A model generated the notes under the pieces. The model was not told the origin of the DNA, did no database searches, and saw only the letters and a list, made by a program, of their open reading frames with translations. A DNA stretch of 64,000 nucleotides from Verrucomicrobiaceae bacterium (GTDB taxonomy: Bacteria; Verrucomicrobiota; Verrucomicrobiia; Verrucomicrobiales; Verrucomicrobiaceae): assembly GCA_015075365.1 (NCBI GenBank), contig JABTUN010000003.1:975060-1039059 (forward strand). Reading direction: 5' to 3'. Of the stretch, positions 7,508-15,863 are shown in pieces. Position numbers and translations under genes: made by a program. The first letter of the stretch is position 1. Each line of letters starts with the position of its first letter.

Positions 7508-9787
7508 TCAATTCTGAGTGACACTGAGATTGTCGATGTACATGCGGCGCTGGTTGAGCGGGGTGAAGCCGAAAAGGCCGGGGCTGCCGTTTTGATGCAC
7601 GCGGGGAAGCTTGACCTCAATGGTCCAGGAGTCGGGTTCGGCAGCGCCTTTCTCCCAGACCTTGGCCTTGACGACACCGCTGCCGTCCGCGGCCGCGTCC
7701 ACGCGCGATTTGAGTGTGTACCACTTGTTGGCGGTGAGCTTGAAGGGGACTTCCTGCTTCAAACGCTCCGGATTGGAACTGACCTCCAGTTTGCCCGCAT
7801 TGCCACGCAGGCAGACAAGGTAGCGCTGGTGGATGAAGCCGATGTCGGACTTCGAGCGGGCATTGCCCTCGGTGAGCACGTCGGCCTGCATGGTGTAGTT
7901 TTTCAAGTTCGACGGGGCGATGAAGACGCTGGCGCGTTGGAAGAGCAGGCGGTCAAAACTTTTGCCGAAGACTTTGTTGCCGTCTTTTTCCATCACCTGG
8001 AATTTGAAGCGCGCGCCGATCCAGGGCAGCGGAGGAAACGCAAATTTATAGGCCGGGTTGCCCTGGGGATCGACGGGGAACTCGTCAGTGAGCTCATAGC
8101 CCTCGAAATCCTCCACGAGCGGCAGGTTTTTCAGTGCGCGGCCACGGATGGTACCAAAGGTGCCGTCCGGGGCGGTGCCTTTGAAGGCTCCGGCGCTTGG
8201 CTTGGCATCCGCGGCGACGACGAGTTCGCCCGCGTCGTTGAATTTCGCGTCCATGGTGGCTTTCACCTTCGCGGTGAGCGGGATGAAGGACTCCCACTTC
8301 ACGCCTTTGACGTCCTCGCTGACGACGAAGCCGTTGGCATCGACGCTGCGGATGCGGAAGGATTGTTTTTCACCGGCCATGATGACGGTTTCCGCAGGGA
8401 TGATCTGCAAGGCGACGGCTTTGCCCGCTTTCGGGATCTCGACGACCGGCGCGGAGTCGGTTTTGATGCCGCTGTTCGGAATCGGGAAGGTGTGGAGCTT
8501 CTCGGTGGTGGTGACGTAGAGCACGCCATCGCACACCGAAGGCGCGCCGAGACACTCGCCTTCGAGCTTGATCTCCTGGACGACCTCGCCGGCCTTCTCA
8601 CCGGGTTTCACCACGACGAGCTTGCCCTCCATCATCGGGCAGTAGATCAGGCCATCGACATAGAGCGGGGAGGAGTGCAGGTTGGCATTGGAGAGCTTCA
8701 GCTTCCATCGTTCTGCGCCGGTGTTCACGTCAATGGCGAAAAGCTCCCCGCCGTCGCTGAGCTGATAAATCGTGTCACCGACGACGACGGGCGAGGAACT
8801 CGTCGCGCCGATGGGGAATCGCCAGAGCTCGGCGGTGGGCTCCAGCGTGGCCGACTCGGTGGCGGGCGGCACGGGCGCGGTGAGCTTCGTGGGCAGCTTC
8901 AGGGCGATCATCCGGCCCTTTTCGGTGCTGTCGATGTTCTCGTCGTTATGGATGGCGATGAGCTTGTCACCGCCGTGCAGTACGACACTCGGATTGACGC
9001 CATTTTTGCAGAAGGGGAACTTCCAGTACGGTTTTCCATTCCGTGTGTTCACGCAGACGATGTGGCCGCAGCCGGTGGTGTAGTAGCCCACACGCTTGCC
9101 GTCGCGGGTTTCCAGGACTGGCGTGGAGAAAGAGCTGTCCACAGGTGGCGAGACGCCGGGGAGCGCCCACCAGACGAGTTCACCGGTTTTTTTGTCGAAA
9201 CCGTAGATGCGGTCGGCGGCGGGGCCGTCCGCGCCCCAGTTGGAGAAAATGTAATGAACCATCACGAGGTCTCCCTCGATCACCGGGCTGCCGACGCGGC
9301 TGTTCGGGAAGGTCATGCGTCCGTAATCTTCCATGAGCGGCTTCTCGAACACCTTTTTGCCATCAAACTCGAAGCAGTAAAAGGTGCCGGCGTTGCTGAC
9401 GAGGTAGATGCGCTTCGTCTCCGGGTCGATGGTGGGCGCGCCGATGGAGTAGCGGTTGTAGATCGAGTCGCTCAGGTAGTCCGGAAGCTCGTGTTCCCAG
9501 ATTTTTTTACCGGTCCTGGCATCGAGGCAGGTGAGCAGCTCAATGAGGTCGGTCGTCTCGCCTTTGTAGCCCCAGAGGATGACCTTGCCGTCGCAAATGA
9601 CCGGCGTGCCGCGGCTGCGGGCAGGGTAGGTCCACGCGGGCGTCTCCGACAGCTTTCCAGCGCCGGTGTAGTGTTCGAGGGAGACGCCGTTTTGCAGCGG
9701 ACCGCGCCAGTTGGTCCAGTCGTTGGCAAAAAGTGCTGAAGCGAAGAGCAGGGGACAGACGGCGGAGAGGACGATGCGTTTTTGCAT
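7508..9787 (-). CDS. Secreted PQQ-like propeller protein with C-terminal jelly-roll-like domain
   Basis: The true start is the ATG at 9787 (MQKRIVLSAVCPLLFASALF, a signal peptide); a continuous open frame upstream to 10114 has no signal logic. The 759-residue product begins NDWTNWRGP, the usual first blade of the PQQ-like family, and carries propeller repeats to about residue 430. The C-terminal third (from about EDFEGYELTDEFP to the end) looks like a beta-sandwich or concanavalin-like domain, possibly carbohydrate-binding. It lies directly upstream of the 545-residue propeller gene. The role is inferred to be extracellular sugar or alcohol handling, without direct proof. Confidence 0.82.
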   Translation of the reverse strand: MQKRIVLSAVCPLLFASALFANDWTNWRGPLQNGVSLEHYTGAGKLSETPAWTYPARSRGTPVICDGKVILWGYKGETTDLIELLTCLDARTGKKIWEHELPDYLSDSIYNRYSIGAPTIDPETKRIYLVSNAGTFYCFEFDGKKVFEKPLMEDYGRMTFPNSRVGSPVIEGDLVMVHYIFSNWGADGPAADRIYGFDKKTGELVWWALPGVSPPVDSSFSTPVLETRDGKRVGYYTTGCGHIVCVNTRNGKPYWKFPFCKNGVNPSVVLHGGDKLIAIHNDENIDSTEKGRMIALKLPTKLTAPVPPATESATLEPTAELWRFPIGATSSSPVVVGDTIYQLSDGGELFAIDVNTGAERWKLKLSNANLHSSPLYVDGLIYCPMMEGKLVVVKPGEKAGEVVQEIKLEGECLGAPSVCDGVLYVTTTEKLHTFPIPNSGIKTDSAPVVEIPKAGKAVALQIIPAETVIMAGEKQSFRIRSVDANGFVVSEDVKGVKWESFIPLTAKVKATMDAKFNDAGELVVAADAKPSAGAFKGTAPDGTFGTIRGRALKNLPLVEDFEGYELTDEFPVDPQGNPAYKFAFPPLPWIGARFKFQVMEKDGNKVFGKSFDRLLFQRASVFIAPSNLKNYTMQADVLTEGNARSKSDIGFIHQRYLVCLRGNAGKLEVSSNPERLKQEVPFKLTANKWYTLKSRVDAAADGSGVVKAKVWEKGAAEPDSWTIEVKLPRVHQNGSPGLFGFTPLNQRRMYIDNLSVTQN

Positions 9788-10289
9788 GGGAAAAGAGAGT
9801 GAGACGTGAGATGTCAGAGAGGTGCAGGTCGGAAAGCAGATGTTCGGGAGAGCGGGCGGCGCTTCAATGCGTTTTTCATCCCGTTCGCACGGGAGGGGGG
9901 CGGTGCGCGGGGCAAAAAATGGGGGCTGCCAAAACGGGCCGCAGGGACATTCTCTTTCTTCGCGGACAAGACGGGAGGAGTGACTGACAGGGGAAGCGGC
10001 ATCGGGAGCCCCGGCGGAAGGGGAATGCCATTTCACGTCTCGCCGCCCCTTCGTGCGGCGTGCTCTTGTTCTATTGCCACTAGCAGGCTGCTGAAAAGCG
10101 CCATCACCGGCCACTGGCAGGTGCTACAACCGCGCCAGCGCCTGCGCTGTCGATCAGGACAGTGACCCGGTCCGCCATCCTGTAGATCGGGGCACTGACC
10201 CGGTCCGCAGGCCTTGCGGTGTTTTTCGGCAGCCTGCCAGGCTGCTCCTTCGCTCCGTGCGCACCTCGGACATCCCCCTGAGGCGCGTC
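9788..10289. other. Intergenic region with a dispersed repeat
   Basis: This 502-bp gap lies between the propeller gene start and the stop of the phosphodiesterase-like gene. The first ~200 bp hold purine-rich GTGAGACGTGAGATGTCAGAG-like repeat sequence and the presumed promoter of the propeller gene. The right part contains the 33-bp-period repeat described separately. No credible gene was seen. Confidence 0.5.
10139..10233 (-). repeat. 33-bp-period dispersed repeat (family D), left copy
   Basis: Read on the minus strand this stretch has two units starting GCGGACCGGGTC, 33 bp apart, preceded by CACCGCAAGGCCT and ended by ACAGCGCAGGCG. Inverted-orientation copies of the same sequence occur on the plus strand at 63729-63810 and 63961-64000. 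It overlaps no credible gene and no terminal inverted repeat or transposase is attached. Confidence 0.75.
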
Positions 10290-11690
10290 TTACAGACCTG
10301 CGCTGCCGTAGCCGTTCCCGCGGGAGCAGAGCCGGTGCAGGTGGGAGCAGACCTCCTGCGCGCCGATGCTGCCGGACTTCGGGAAGGCGTCGAAGTCGCC
10401 GATGAGCACGGGCCAGTCGCCCACATCCTCCGGGAGGCGGCCGTGGCTGCCTTTGACCAGCGTGGCATCCAGCGGGATCACATCCATGAGCATGCGGAGG
10501 CCCAGGGATTTTTTCAGCAGCTTCCAGGCGATCTTGAGCCGCGGGTACGGGATCGTGGGATCGATGAAGAGCTCCGTGGGGTCGTAGCCGCACTTGCGGT
10601 GGATGTCCACGCAGCGGGCGAAGTCGGGCGCTTTGGCGTCGTCCATCCAGTAATAATAGGTGAACCAGCTCTTCGCGTCGGCGATGGCGACGAGGTCGCC
10701 GCTGCGCGGATGATTCAGCCCGGCGAGGTGCTTTTCCATCCTGCCGAGCACCTGGGAGACTCCCGGCGTCATCTCAAGCACGGTTTTCACCTGCGGCAGG
10801 ATGTCCGGGTCGTTCACATACACATGGGCCAGCTGATGATCGGCGATGGCAAAGGCCTTCGAACCGCCCAGGTCGAGGGTTTCGAGGCCGAGCTCGTCCT
10901 TGATGGAAAGCCAGCCGCGCTCCCGGAAGACGCGGTTGAGGTGCACGGGCTGCTCCACGCTGGTGATGCCGTATTCGGAGAGCAGGACGACTTTGATGTT
11001 CCGCTTTTCGTAAAAGCGGATGAGATCGCCCACGACGTTGTCGATCTGCCGCAAGTCGAAACGGATCTTGTCCATGTCGAGGCCCACGCGTTGCAGATTG
11101 TAATCGAGATGCGGCAGGTAAACGAGGCTGAGGCTGGGCCAGTGCTTTTCCTCGATCCACTTCGCGCTCTCGGCGATCCAGATGGAGGATTTGATGTCGC
11201 TGCCAGGGCCCCAGAAGCTGCGGAAAGGGAAGGGGCCCAGATCCTTCTTGATGCGCTCACGCAGGGGCATGGGCTGCGTGTGGATGTCAAAAACCTTCCT
11301 GCCGTCCGCGGGGTACAGCGGACGCGGCGTGATGGCGATGTCCGCCGTGGAGTACATGTTGTACCACCAGAAGAGCTTGGCGCAGGTGAACTGGGGGTCG
11401 ATGCGGTGGAGGGACTCCCAGAGCTTCTCCCCATGCACGAGCTGCTCCGGCTGCTTCCAGAAGCGGTGCTCGGCGTATTCACGGTCATACCAGCCATTGG
11501 CCACCGCGCCATGGTCACGCGGCAGTTTGCCGGTGAGGTAGGTGGCCTGGGCGGTACAGGTCACCGCAGGCACGACGGGCTCGATGGTGGCGATGCGGTT
11601 ACGCTCCAGGAACGCCTGGATCGCGGGCGTGTGCTCCCCGATCAGCCTGGTGGTGAGGCCGACGACGTTCAGGATGGCGGTGCGTTGCAT
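10290..11690 (-). CDS. Alkaline phosphatase-superfamily protein, EboF-like phosphodiesterase
   Basis: The product (466 residues from the ATG at 11690) belongs to the alkaline phosphatase / nucleotide pyrophosphatase superfamily. It starts TAILNVVGLTTRLIGEHTP, with CTAQATYLTGKLPRDHG at the usual nucleophile loop (Thr in CTAQAT) and a GLDMDKIRFDL...LLSEYGI segment where the second metal site lies. This layout resembles the EboF-type phosphatase of the ebo prenylation/transport clusters, but no other ebo gene is near. An alternative start 30 bp upstream is possible. It follows a DUF3307 gene and a cyclic-nucleotide-binding gene on the same strand, separated from them by an inverted repeat. Confidence 0.75.
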   Translation of the reverse strand: MQRTAILNVVGLTTRLIGEHTPAIQAFLERNRIATIEPVVPAVTCTAQATYLTGKLPRDHGAVANGWYDREYAEHRFWKQPEQLVHGEKLWESLHRIDPQFTCAKLFWWYNMYSTADIAITPRPLYPADGRKVFDIHTQPMPLRERIKKDLGPFPFRSFWGPGSDIKSSIWIAESAKWIEEKHWPSLSLVYLPHLDYNLQRVGLDMDKIRFDLRQIDNVVGDLIRFYEKRNIKVVLLSEYGITSVEQPVHLNRVFRERGWLSIKDELGLETLDLGGSKAFAIADHQLAHVYVNDPDILPQVKTVLEMTPGVSQVLGRMEKHLAGLNHPRSGDLVAIADAKSWFTYYYWMDDAKAPDFARCVDIHRKCGYDPTELFIDPTIPYPRLKIAWKLLKKSLGLRMLMDVIPLDATLVKGSHGRLPEDVGDWPVLIGDFDAFPKSGSIGAQEVCSHLHRLCSRGNGYGSAGL

Positions 11691-11713
11691 CGGGGGCAGT
11701 GTTGAGGTTTCAG

Positions 11714-11760
11714 GTTTCATGTTTCCAGTGCCGTGGAACCTGCCACTTGAAACATGAAAC
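11714..11760. repeat. GTTTCA-type inverted repeat
   Basis: Two perfect 12-base arms, GTTTCATGTTTC (11714-11725) and GAAACATGAAAC (11749-11760), enclose 23 bases. Related GTTTCA-rich sequences occur in the gaps at about 23440-23475 and 43796-43881. The element sits between the DUF3307 gene and the phosphodiesterase gene and could act as a transcript hairpin. Confidence 0.7.
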
Positions 11761-12144
11761 TCACCAGCATGCGGCCACGGCCACATACGCCGCCTTGCAC
11801 CCGAAGTGCAGGAGCTGGTCCTGGTTGAAGGTGGTGTAGCCCTCGCACTTCAGGGTGTCGATGACGGCATGGAGGACGAATTCGACGCACGCGAGGAGTG
11901 CGCAGCCGGTGATGACCCACACGGCCGTGGCATGCAGCAGACAGTGGGAGGCCATGCAGAGGATCCAGATGCCTGGCGGGCGGGCGGGATCAGCACGCTG
12001 CATCAGGTGGCGGCGGCTTTTGCACTGCGCCAGGAACTCTCCCTGCAGCGGGAAGTCCATCAGCGCGTGCCCGGCGGCCAGCAGGAAGAAGACCTGCGCC
12101 GCCGTGGCCCAGTCATACGCGGGGAATGGAAGAAGGCCGTCCAT
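11761..12144 (-). CDS. DUF3307 family membrane protein
   Basis: This small integral membrane protein (127 residues from the ATG at 12144; a TTG nine bases upstream is less likely) has three or four hydrophobic segments. The motif GHALMDFPLQGEFLAQCK and a second HCLLHATAVWVI segment fit the DUF3307 family, in which conserved His and Asp residues lie in the membrane. Biochemical function of the family is unknown. It begins 18 bp after the stop of the cyclic-nucleotide-binding gene, so both are probably on one mRNA. Confidence 0.75.
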   Translation of the reverse strand: MDGLLPFPAYDWATAAQVFFLLAAGHALMDFPLQGEFLAQCKSRRHLMQRADPARPPGIWILCMASHCLLHATAVWVITGCALLACVEFVLHAVIDTLKCEGYTTFNQDQLLHFGCKAAYVAVAACW

Positions 12145-12162
12145 GCGGAGCAACGACCCCGA

Positions 12163-12618
12163 TCAAGCGCTGTAGAAGGCGGCGATCTTCTCGTTCACGG
12201 AGCGCAGGCGGTGTGCCAGCGTCCGGCCCACGCCGATCAGCAGCCAGGCGGCCGGGCGCGGATACTCGTTGATGTAGCTTTCGAGGCTGGGGCCGTCGAT
12301 GCGCCACACTTGGGAGAACTCCACCGCCGTGACCGTGGCGGAGGCCACGTTGGGGTCGAGGAGGTTGATCTCACCCAGCGTTTCTCCCTTCTGCACCGGA
12401 CCCAGCAGCACCTTGTGGCCGCCGCGCATGGCGGTGGCGTGGAATTTGCCGGAGACGACGAAGAAGAGGCTGTTTTGCTGCATGCCCTCCTCGATCAGGT
12501 GCTGGCCGGGCTGCACAGGCAGAAACTCGCCGTAGCCGCTGAGGATGTCGCGATCTTCATCGCCAAGTGGTTCGAGAATGCCCTGGGCGGGCAGTTGGGG
12601 GGCGGAGAGGCTGCTCAT
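12163..12618 (-). CDS. Cyclic nucleotide-binding domain protein
   Basis: This 151-residue protein is essentially one cNMP-binding (Crp-type) beta-roll. PGQHLIEEGMQQNSLFFVVSGKF is the entry region, and GETLGEINLLDP corresponds to the phosphate-binding cassette, although the Arg expected after the cassette is not obvious (VASATVTA). There is no helix-turn-helix, so it is not a Crp/Fnr activator by itself; it probably senses a ligand or regulates a partner protein. It heads the DUF3307 and phosphodiesterase genes and is divergent from the DoxX gene across a 274-bp gap. Confidence 0.82.
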   Translation of the reverse strand: MSSLSAPQLPAQGILEPLGDEDRDILSGYGEFLPVQPGQHLIEEGMQQNSLFFVVSGKFHATAMRGGHKVLLGPVQKGETLGEINLLDPNVASATVTAVEFSQVWRIDGPSLESYINEYPRPAAWLLIGVGRTLAHRLRSVNEKIAAFYSA

Positions 12619-12892
12619 GGAGTCGGGTGTGTGGGGAGACGGAATTTTCCGCGCTTTTTTATGCGGAGATCATTGAAATGGCAAGCAAACACCTTGGGCG
12701 GGCGCGCCGGCCCTCCATTCGTGAGGCCGGGCGGCGTGCCATCCAGCGCCGGACACCGGTCACGCCTCACTTCGAGATGCCTGATTTTCAGCCGGGCAAT
12801 TTCTGCTGGATTTCCAGCCCCGGCAGGCCAGAATCCGGCCCCCCGACCCGTTCGTAACCACTCACACACTCCAACCCTAGCATCCCCTGATC

Positions 12893-13396
12893 ATGTCCGA
12901 CTCCAAAGGCTCTTCTTCCTGCTGCGGCAACCTCAGCGCCGCCTACGCCCACCTGCTGCTCCGTCTGTGGGTCGGCATGCGCCTGTTCATGGCGGGCGTG
13001 GACAAGCTGCGTGACGGCAGCGGGGAGGCCACCACCTTCAGCATGGACAACCTGGCGAAAAAGTCCGCCCGCATCGCCGATCTGATGAGCAGCAACAGCT
13101 TCCTGCCCAAGGCGATGTGCGAGCAGTTCGCCCACTACATCGTCTGGCCGCTGCTGGGCGTCGGCGTGTGGGTCGTCCTCGGCATCTTCACGGAGCTGGG
13201 CCTGCTGGCCGCCGGCCTGGTCTTCCTGGCCCTCGGCTTTGGTCTCGCGGCCCTGCCGGATGACGCGGAAGTCGTCGGCAACATCGGCGTCAGCATCGGT
13301 CTGGTGGCCCTCGCGCTCATGACCGCGCACGCCAAGCAGCTCTCCCTCGACGGCCTGCTGCGCGGCAAAAAGAAGAGCGCCCCTGCCGCCGAGTAA
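12893..13396 (+). CDS. DoxX-like membrane protein
   Basis: This is a 167-residue integral membrane protein with about four hydrophobic helices (LLLRLWVGMRLFMAGVDKL, HYIVWPLLGVGVWVVLGIF, LGLLAAGLVFLALGFGLAA, NIGVSIGLVALALM). The first helix plus following MAGVDKLRDG loop matches the DoxX/SURF4-like pattern. It has a Cys-Cys near the N-terminus (SSSCCGNL). DoxX proteins are linked to respiratory quinone or redox processes, but the role here is not established. A Gfo/Idh gene follows 54 bp later on the same strand. Confidence 0.7.
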   Translation: MSDSKGSSSCCGNLSAAYAHLLLRLWVGMRLFMAGVDKLRDGSGEATTFSMDNLAKKSARIADLMSSNSFLPKAMCEQFAHYIVWPLLGVGVWVVLGIFTELGLLAAGLVFLALGFGLAALPDDAEVVGNIGVSIGLVALALMTAHAKQLSLDGLLRGKKKSAPAAE

Positions 13397-13450
13397 GGCC
13401 TGCCCGGCCCGCCCCACGCCATCCTTCCCATCGAAACGGAGCCTGCCCGC

Positions 13451-14911
13451 ATGAATCCGCCCCTCGCATCCCCCTCCTCCTCCACCGCGCCGCTTTCGCG
13501 CTTCCTTGACCGCCGCGGCTTCCTGCGCACCGCCGCCTTCACCGGTGGTGCCATCCACCTCGTCACCAGCAAGACCGCCATCGCCCAGCAGACCGCCGCG
13601 GGCCGCACCATCAAGTGCGCGCTCATCGGCTGCGGCGCCCAGGGGAACGCCCTGCGCATCGCCTCCAAGGACGTGCCGGGCGTGCAGTGGGTGGCCATCT
13701 GCGACATCTGGAAGTTCTCCTGGGCCCGCATGCAGAGCGCCATGCAGAGCGAAAACAAGCACCAGGTGGACGGCAAGGTCGTCGTCTATGAAAACCCGGA
13801 GGAGATGCTGGAGAAGCAGCCGGACATCGAGGCCGTCTTCATCGCCGCGCCGGACTTCCTCCACGCCCCGCTCTCCCGCCTGTGCCTGAGCAAAGGCAAG
13901 CAGGTGTACTGCGAAAAGATGATGTCGAACAGCATCGAGGGCGGCCGTGACATGGTGCGCGCCGGCAAGGAGTTCGGCCACGTCTTCCAGATCGGCCACC
14001 AGCGCCACTCCAACCCGCGCTACATCAACTTCCGGGAGAACATCCTCAAAAAGAACCGCCTCATGGGCCGTGTCACCCATTGCTACGCGCAGTGGAACCG
14101 CGGCGTCTCCGGCAGCCAGCCCCAGGGGGAGGTCAAGGGCTTCCCGCTGGAGGAAAGCGTGCTGGCCAAGTACGGCTACAACAACTTCTTCGAGTTCCGC
14201 AACTGGCGCTTCTTCGCCAAGTACGGCGGCGGACCGCTCTCCGACCTCGGCGCCCACCAGATCGACATGTTCAACTGGATGTTCGAGAGCAAGCCCGTCT
14301 CCGTCATCGCCAGCGGCGGTGTGGATTATTACGACGGCAAGGACGGCCGGCCGAAATTCGAGCTGCCGGACAACATGATGTGCCTCTACGAGTACAACAC
14401 GCCGGACGGCGTGCTGCGCTGCTACTACCAGGTGCTCACCACCTCCGGCTCCCAGGGTGCCTATGAAAAGTACATGGGCATCCAGGCCTCCGGCATCATC
14501 TCCGAGGACGAAAAACGCGGCAACCAGCTCTATGGCGAGCCCGGCAGCGACTTCGCCGAGTTCACCACCGGTGACAATCCCATCATCAAGGCCCCGCCGC
14601 CCAAGAACAAGTTCTGGGAGCAGGATCGCGACTGGGAGAAGCCCAAGCCGCCCTCCTACACCAAGATCGGCCTCGCCGACGTGCGCGAGAGCAAGGCCCT
14701 CACCCAGTACGAGCTGGGCGCGGTCAACCTGCGCGCCGCGCACTCCCCGCATGTGCAGAACTTCATCGAGGCCGTGCAGATGAAGAAGCCGGAGCACCTC
14801 ACCTGCCCGGTGGAGATGGCCTTCGAGTCCTGCGTCACCGTGCTGAAGGCCTACGAGGCCGCCCAGACCGGCAACAAATACATCTTCAAGCCCGAAGACT
14901 TCGCCGCGTAA
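13451..14911 (+). CDS. Tat-exported Gfo/Idh/MocA oxidoreductase
   Basis: This NAD(P)-dependent oxidoreductase of the Gfo/Idh/MocA family probably acts on a sugar or inositol derivative after Tat export. The 486-residue protein has a twin-arginine signal (DRRGFLRTAAF, residues 20-30). A Rossmann motif follows (CALIGCGAQGNALR, about 56-69) and then VYCEKMMS, where the family usually has EKP. The C-terminal alpha/beta domain contains the conserved GAHQIDMFNWMF segment. Length and export signal match the periplasmic subgroup abundant in Verrucomicrobia and Planctomycetes. The downstream lipoprotein gene begins 29 bp after its stop, so they may share an mRNA. Confidence 0.9.
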   Translation: MNPPLASPSSSTAPLSRFLDRRGFLRTAAFTGGAIHLVTSKTAIAQQTAAGRTIKCALIGCGAQGNALRIASKDVPGVQWVAICDIWKFSWARMQSAMQSENKHQVDGKVVVYENPEEMLEKQPDIEAVFIAAPDFLHAPLSRLCLSKGKQVYCEKMMSNSIEGGRDMVRAGKEFGHVFQIGHQRHSNPRYINFRENILKKNRLMGRVTHCYAQWNRGVSGSQPQGEVKGFPLEESVLAKYGYNNFFEFRNWRFFAKYGGGPLSDLGAHQIDMFNWMFESKPVSVIASGGVDYYDGKDGRPKFELPDNMMCLYEYNTPDGVLRCYYQVLTTSGSQGAYEKYMGIQASGIISEDEKRGNQLYGEPGSDFAEFTTGDNPIIKAPPPKNKFWEQDRDWEKPKPPSYTKIGLADVRESKALTQYELGAVNLRAAHSPHVQNFIEAVQMKKPEHLTCPVEMAFESCVTVLKAYEAAQTGNKYIFKPEDFAA

Positions 14912-14940
14912 ACATCTCAAATCTCAAATCCAGTTCCCCC

Positions 14941-15663
14941 ATGAAACACACCACCCTCGCCCTCAGCAGCCTCGCGCTCATCGCCACCCTCGCCTCCTGC
15001 GGCAAGTCCGGCTCCTCGTCCTCCTCCTCGGCCTCCGGTCCCCAGGAAGAAGTGAAGATCGCCTTCCCGAACCCCATGTTCATCGGCACCCCCACGGAAA
15101 CCAAGCTGCCGAACCTCGAGACGCCTGATCCCTCCAAGGTCATCAAGACCTTCATGGCCCCCAAGGGCACCGTGAACGTCGCCAAGGGCAAGAAGGTCAC
15201 CTCCTCCGACGCCGCTCCCATCATCGGCGACCTCACCCTCGTCACCGACGGCGACGCGGATGGCGCGGACGGCAATTTTGTCGAACTCGCGCCGGGCCAT
15301 CACTGGATTCAGATCGACTTGGAGACATCCCACCGCATCCGCAAAATCGCGCTGTGGCACTACCACAAGCAGGCCGGTGCCTATCTCGACGTATGTGTGC
15401 AGGCCTCCGACGATCCCGAATTCAAAAAAGGCGTCGTCACCCTCTTCAACAACGACCACGATAACTCCTCCGGCCTCGGCTTCGGCAAAGATCCCGCCTA
15501 CATCGAGACCAACCACGGCCGCGTCATCGATGGCAAGGCCGTGAAGGCACGCTACATCCGCCTTTATAGCAACGGCAACACCACCAGCGACATGAACCAC
15601 TACTGCGAGGTCCAGGTCTTCGCCGTGCCCGCCGCCGGCGCCGCTCCCGCCCCTGCGAAGTAA
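14941..15663 (+). CDS. Discoidin-like lipoprotein
   Basis: The 240-residue product has a lipoprotein signal with lipobox LASC (Cys20) followed by a Ser-rich linker. The C-terminal part reads like an F5/8 type C (discoidin) carbohydrate-binding fold: VAKGKKVTSSDAAPIIGDLT, then LVTDGDADG, HHWIQIDLETSHRIRKIALWHY, and a final RYIRLYSNGNTTSDMNHYCEVQVFAV. It probably sits in the inner leaflet of the outer membrane and binds glycan. It ends at a strong terminator and follows the Gfo/Idh gene closely. Confidence 0.8.
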   Translation: MKHTTLALSSLALIATLASCGKSGSSSSSSASGPQEEVKIAFPNPMFIGTPTETKLPNLETPDPSKVIKTFMAPKGTVNVAKGKKVTSSDAAPIIGDLTLVTDGDADGADGNFVELAPGHHWIQIDLETSHRIRKIALWHYHKQAGAYLDVCVQASDDPEFKKGVVTLFNNDHDNSSGLGFGKDPAYIETNHGRVIDGKAVKARYIRLYSNGNTTSDMNHYCEVQVFAVPAAGAAPAPAK

Positions 15664-15687
15664 CACGCCGCCGCGTCCCCTCTCCCC

Positions 15688-15723
15688 GCCGCCGCGCAGC
15701 CCCGTGCTGCCCGGCGGCTTTTT
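15688..15723 (+). terminator. Rho-independent terminator
   Basis: A long GC stem (GCCGCCGCGCAGC at 15688-15700 with GCTGCCCGGCGGC at 15706-15718, with a single mismatch) is followed by five T. It lies 24 bp after the stop of the discoidin-like lipoprotein gene. Confidence 0.88.
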
Positions 15724-15746
15724 CATGCCCCGGGCGCGCCTCCCCC

Positions 15747-15850
15747 TCACATTTCAGTTCTCAGTTTCCCATTTCCCGTATTGAGGCACAACAGTCTCGT
15801 GGAGATGAAGCGGCCCTCACATTTCAGTTCTCAGTTTCCCATTTCCCGTT
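15747..15850. repeat. Pair of direct ~35-bp intergenic repeats
   Basis: The sequence CTCACATTTCAGTTCTCAG continuing TTTCCCATTTCCCGT occurs at about 15747-15780 and again at about 15816-15849, 68-69 bp apart. It is pyrimidine-rich on the plus strand and resembles the other purine/pyrimidine-biased intergenic repeats of this window. The spacer is GAGATGAAGCGGCC-type unique sequence, and the second copy runs up to the esterase gene. Confidence 0.8.
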
Positions 15851-15863
15851 TTCAATCCAGCGC

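Noticed and set aside
7508..10114. An 868-residue form of the PQQ-like protein
   Set aside because: The first 109 codons lack protein-like character; the signal peptide starts at the ATG at 9787.
12619..12892. A terminator in the gap before the DoxX gene
   Set aside because: The TCCGC...GCGGA pair is only 5 bp and the T-run is inside the loop, not after the stem.
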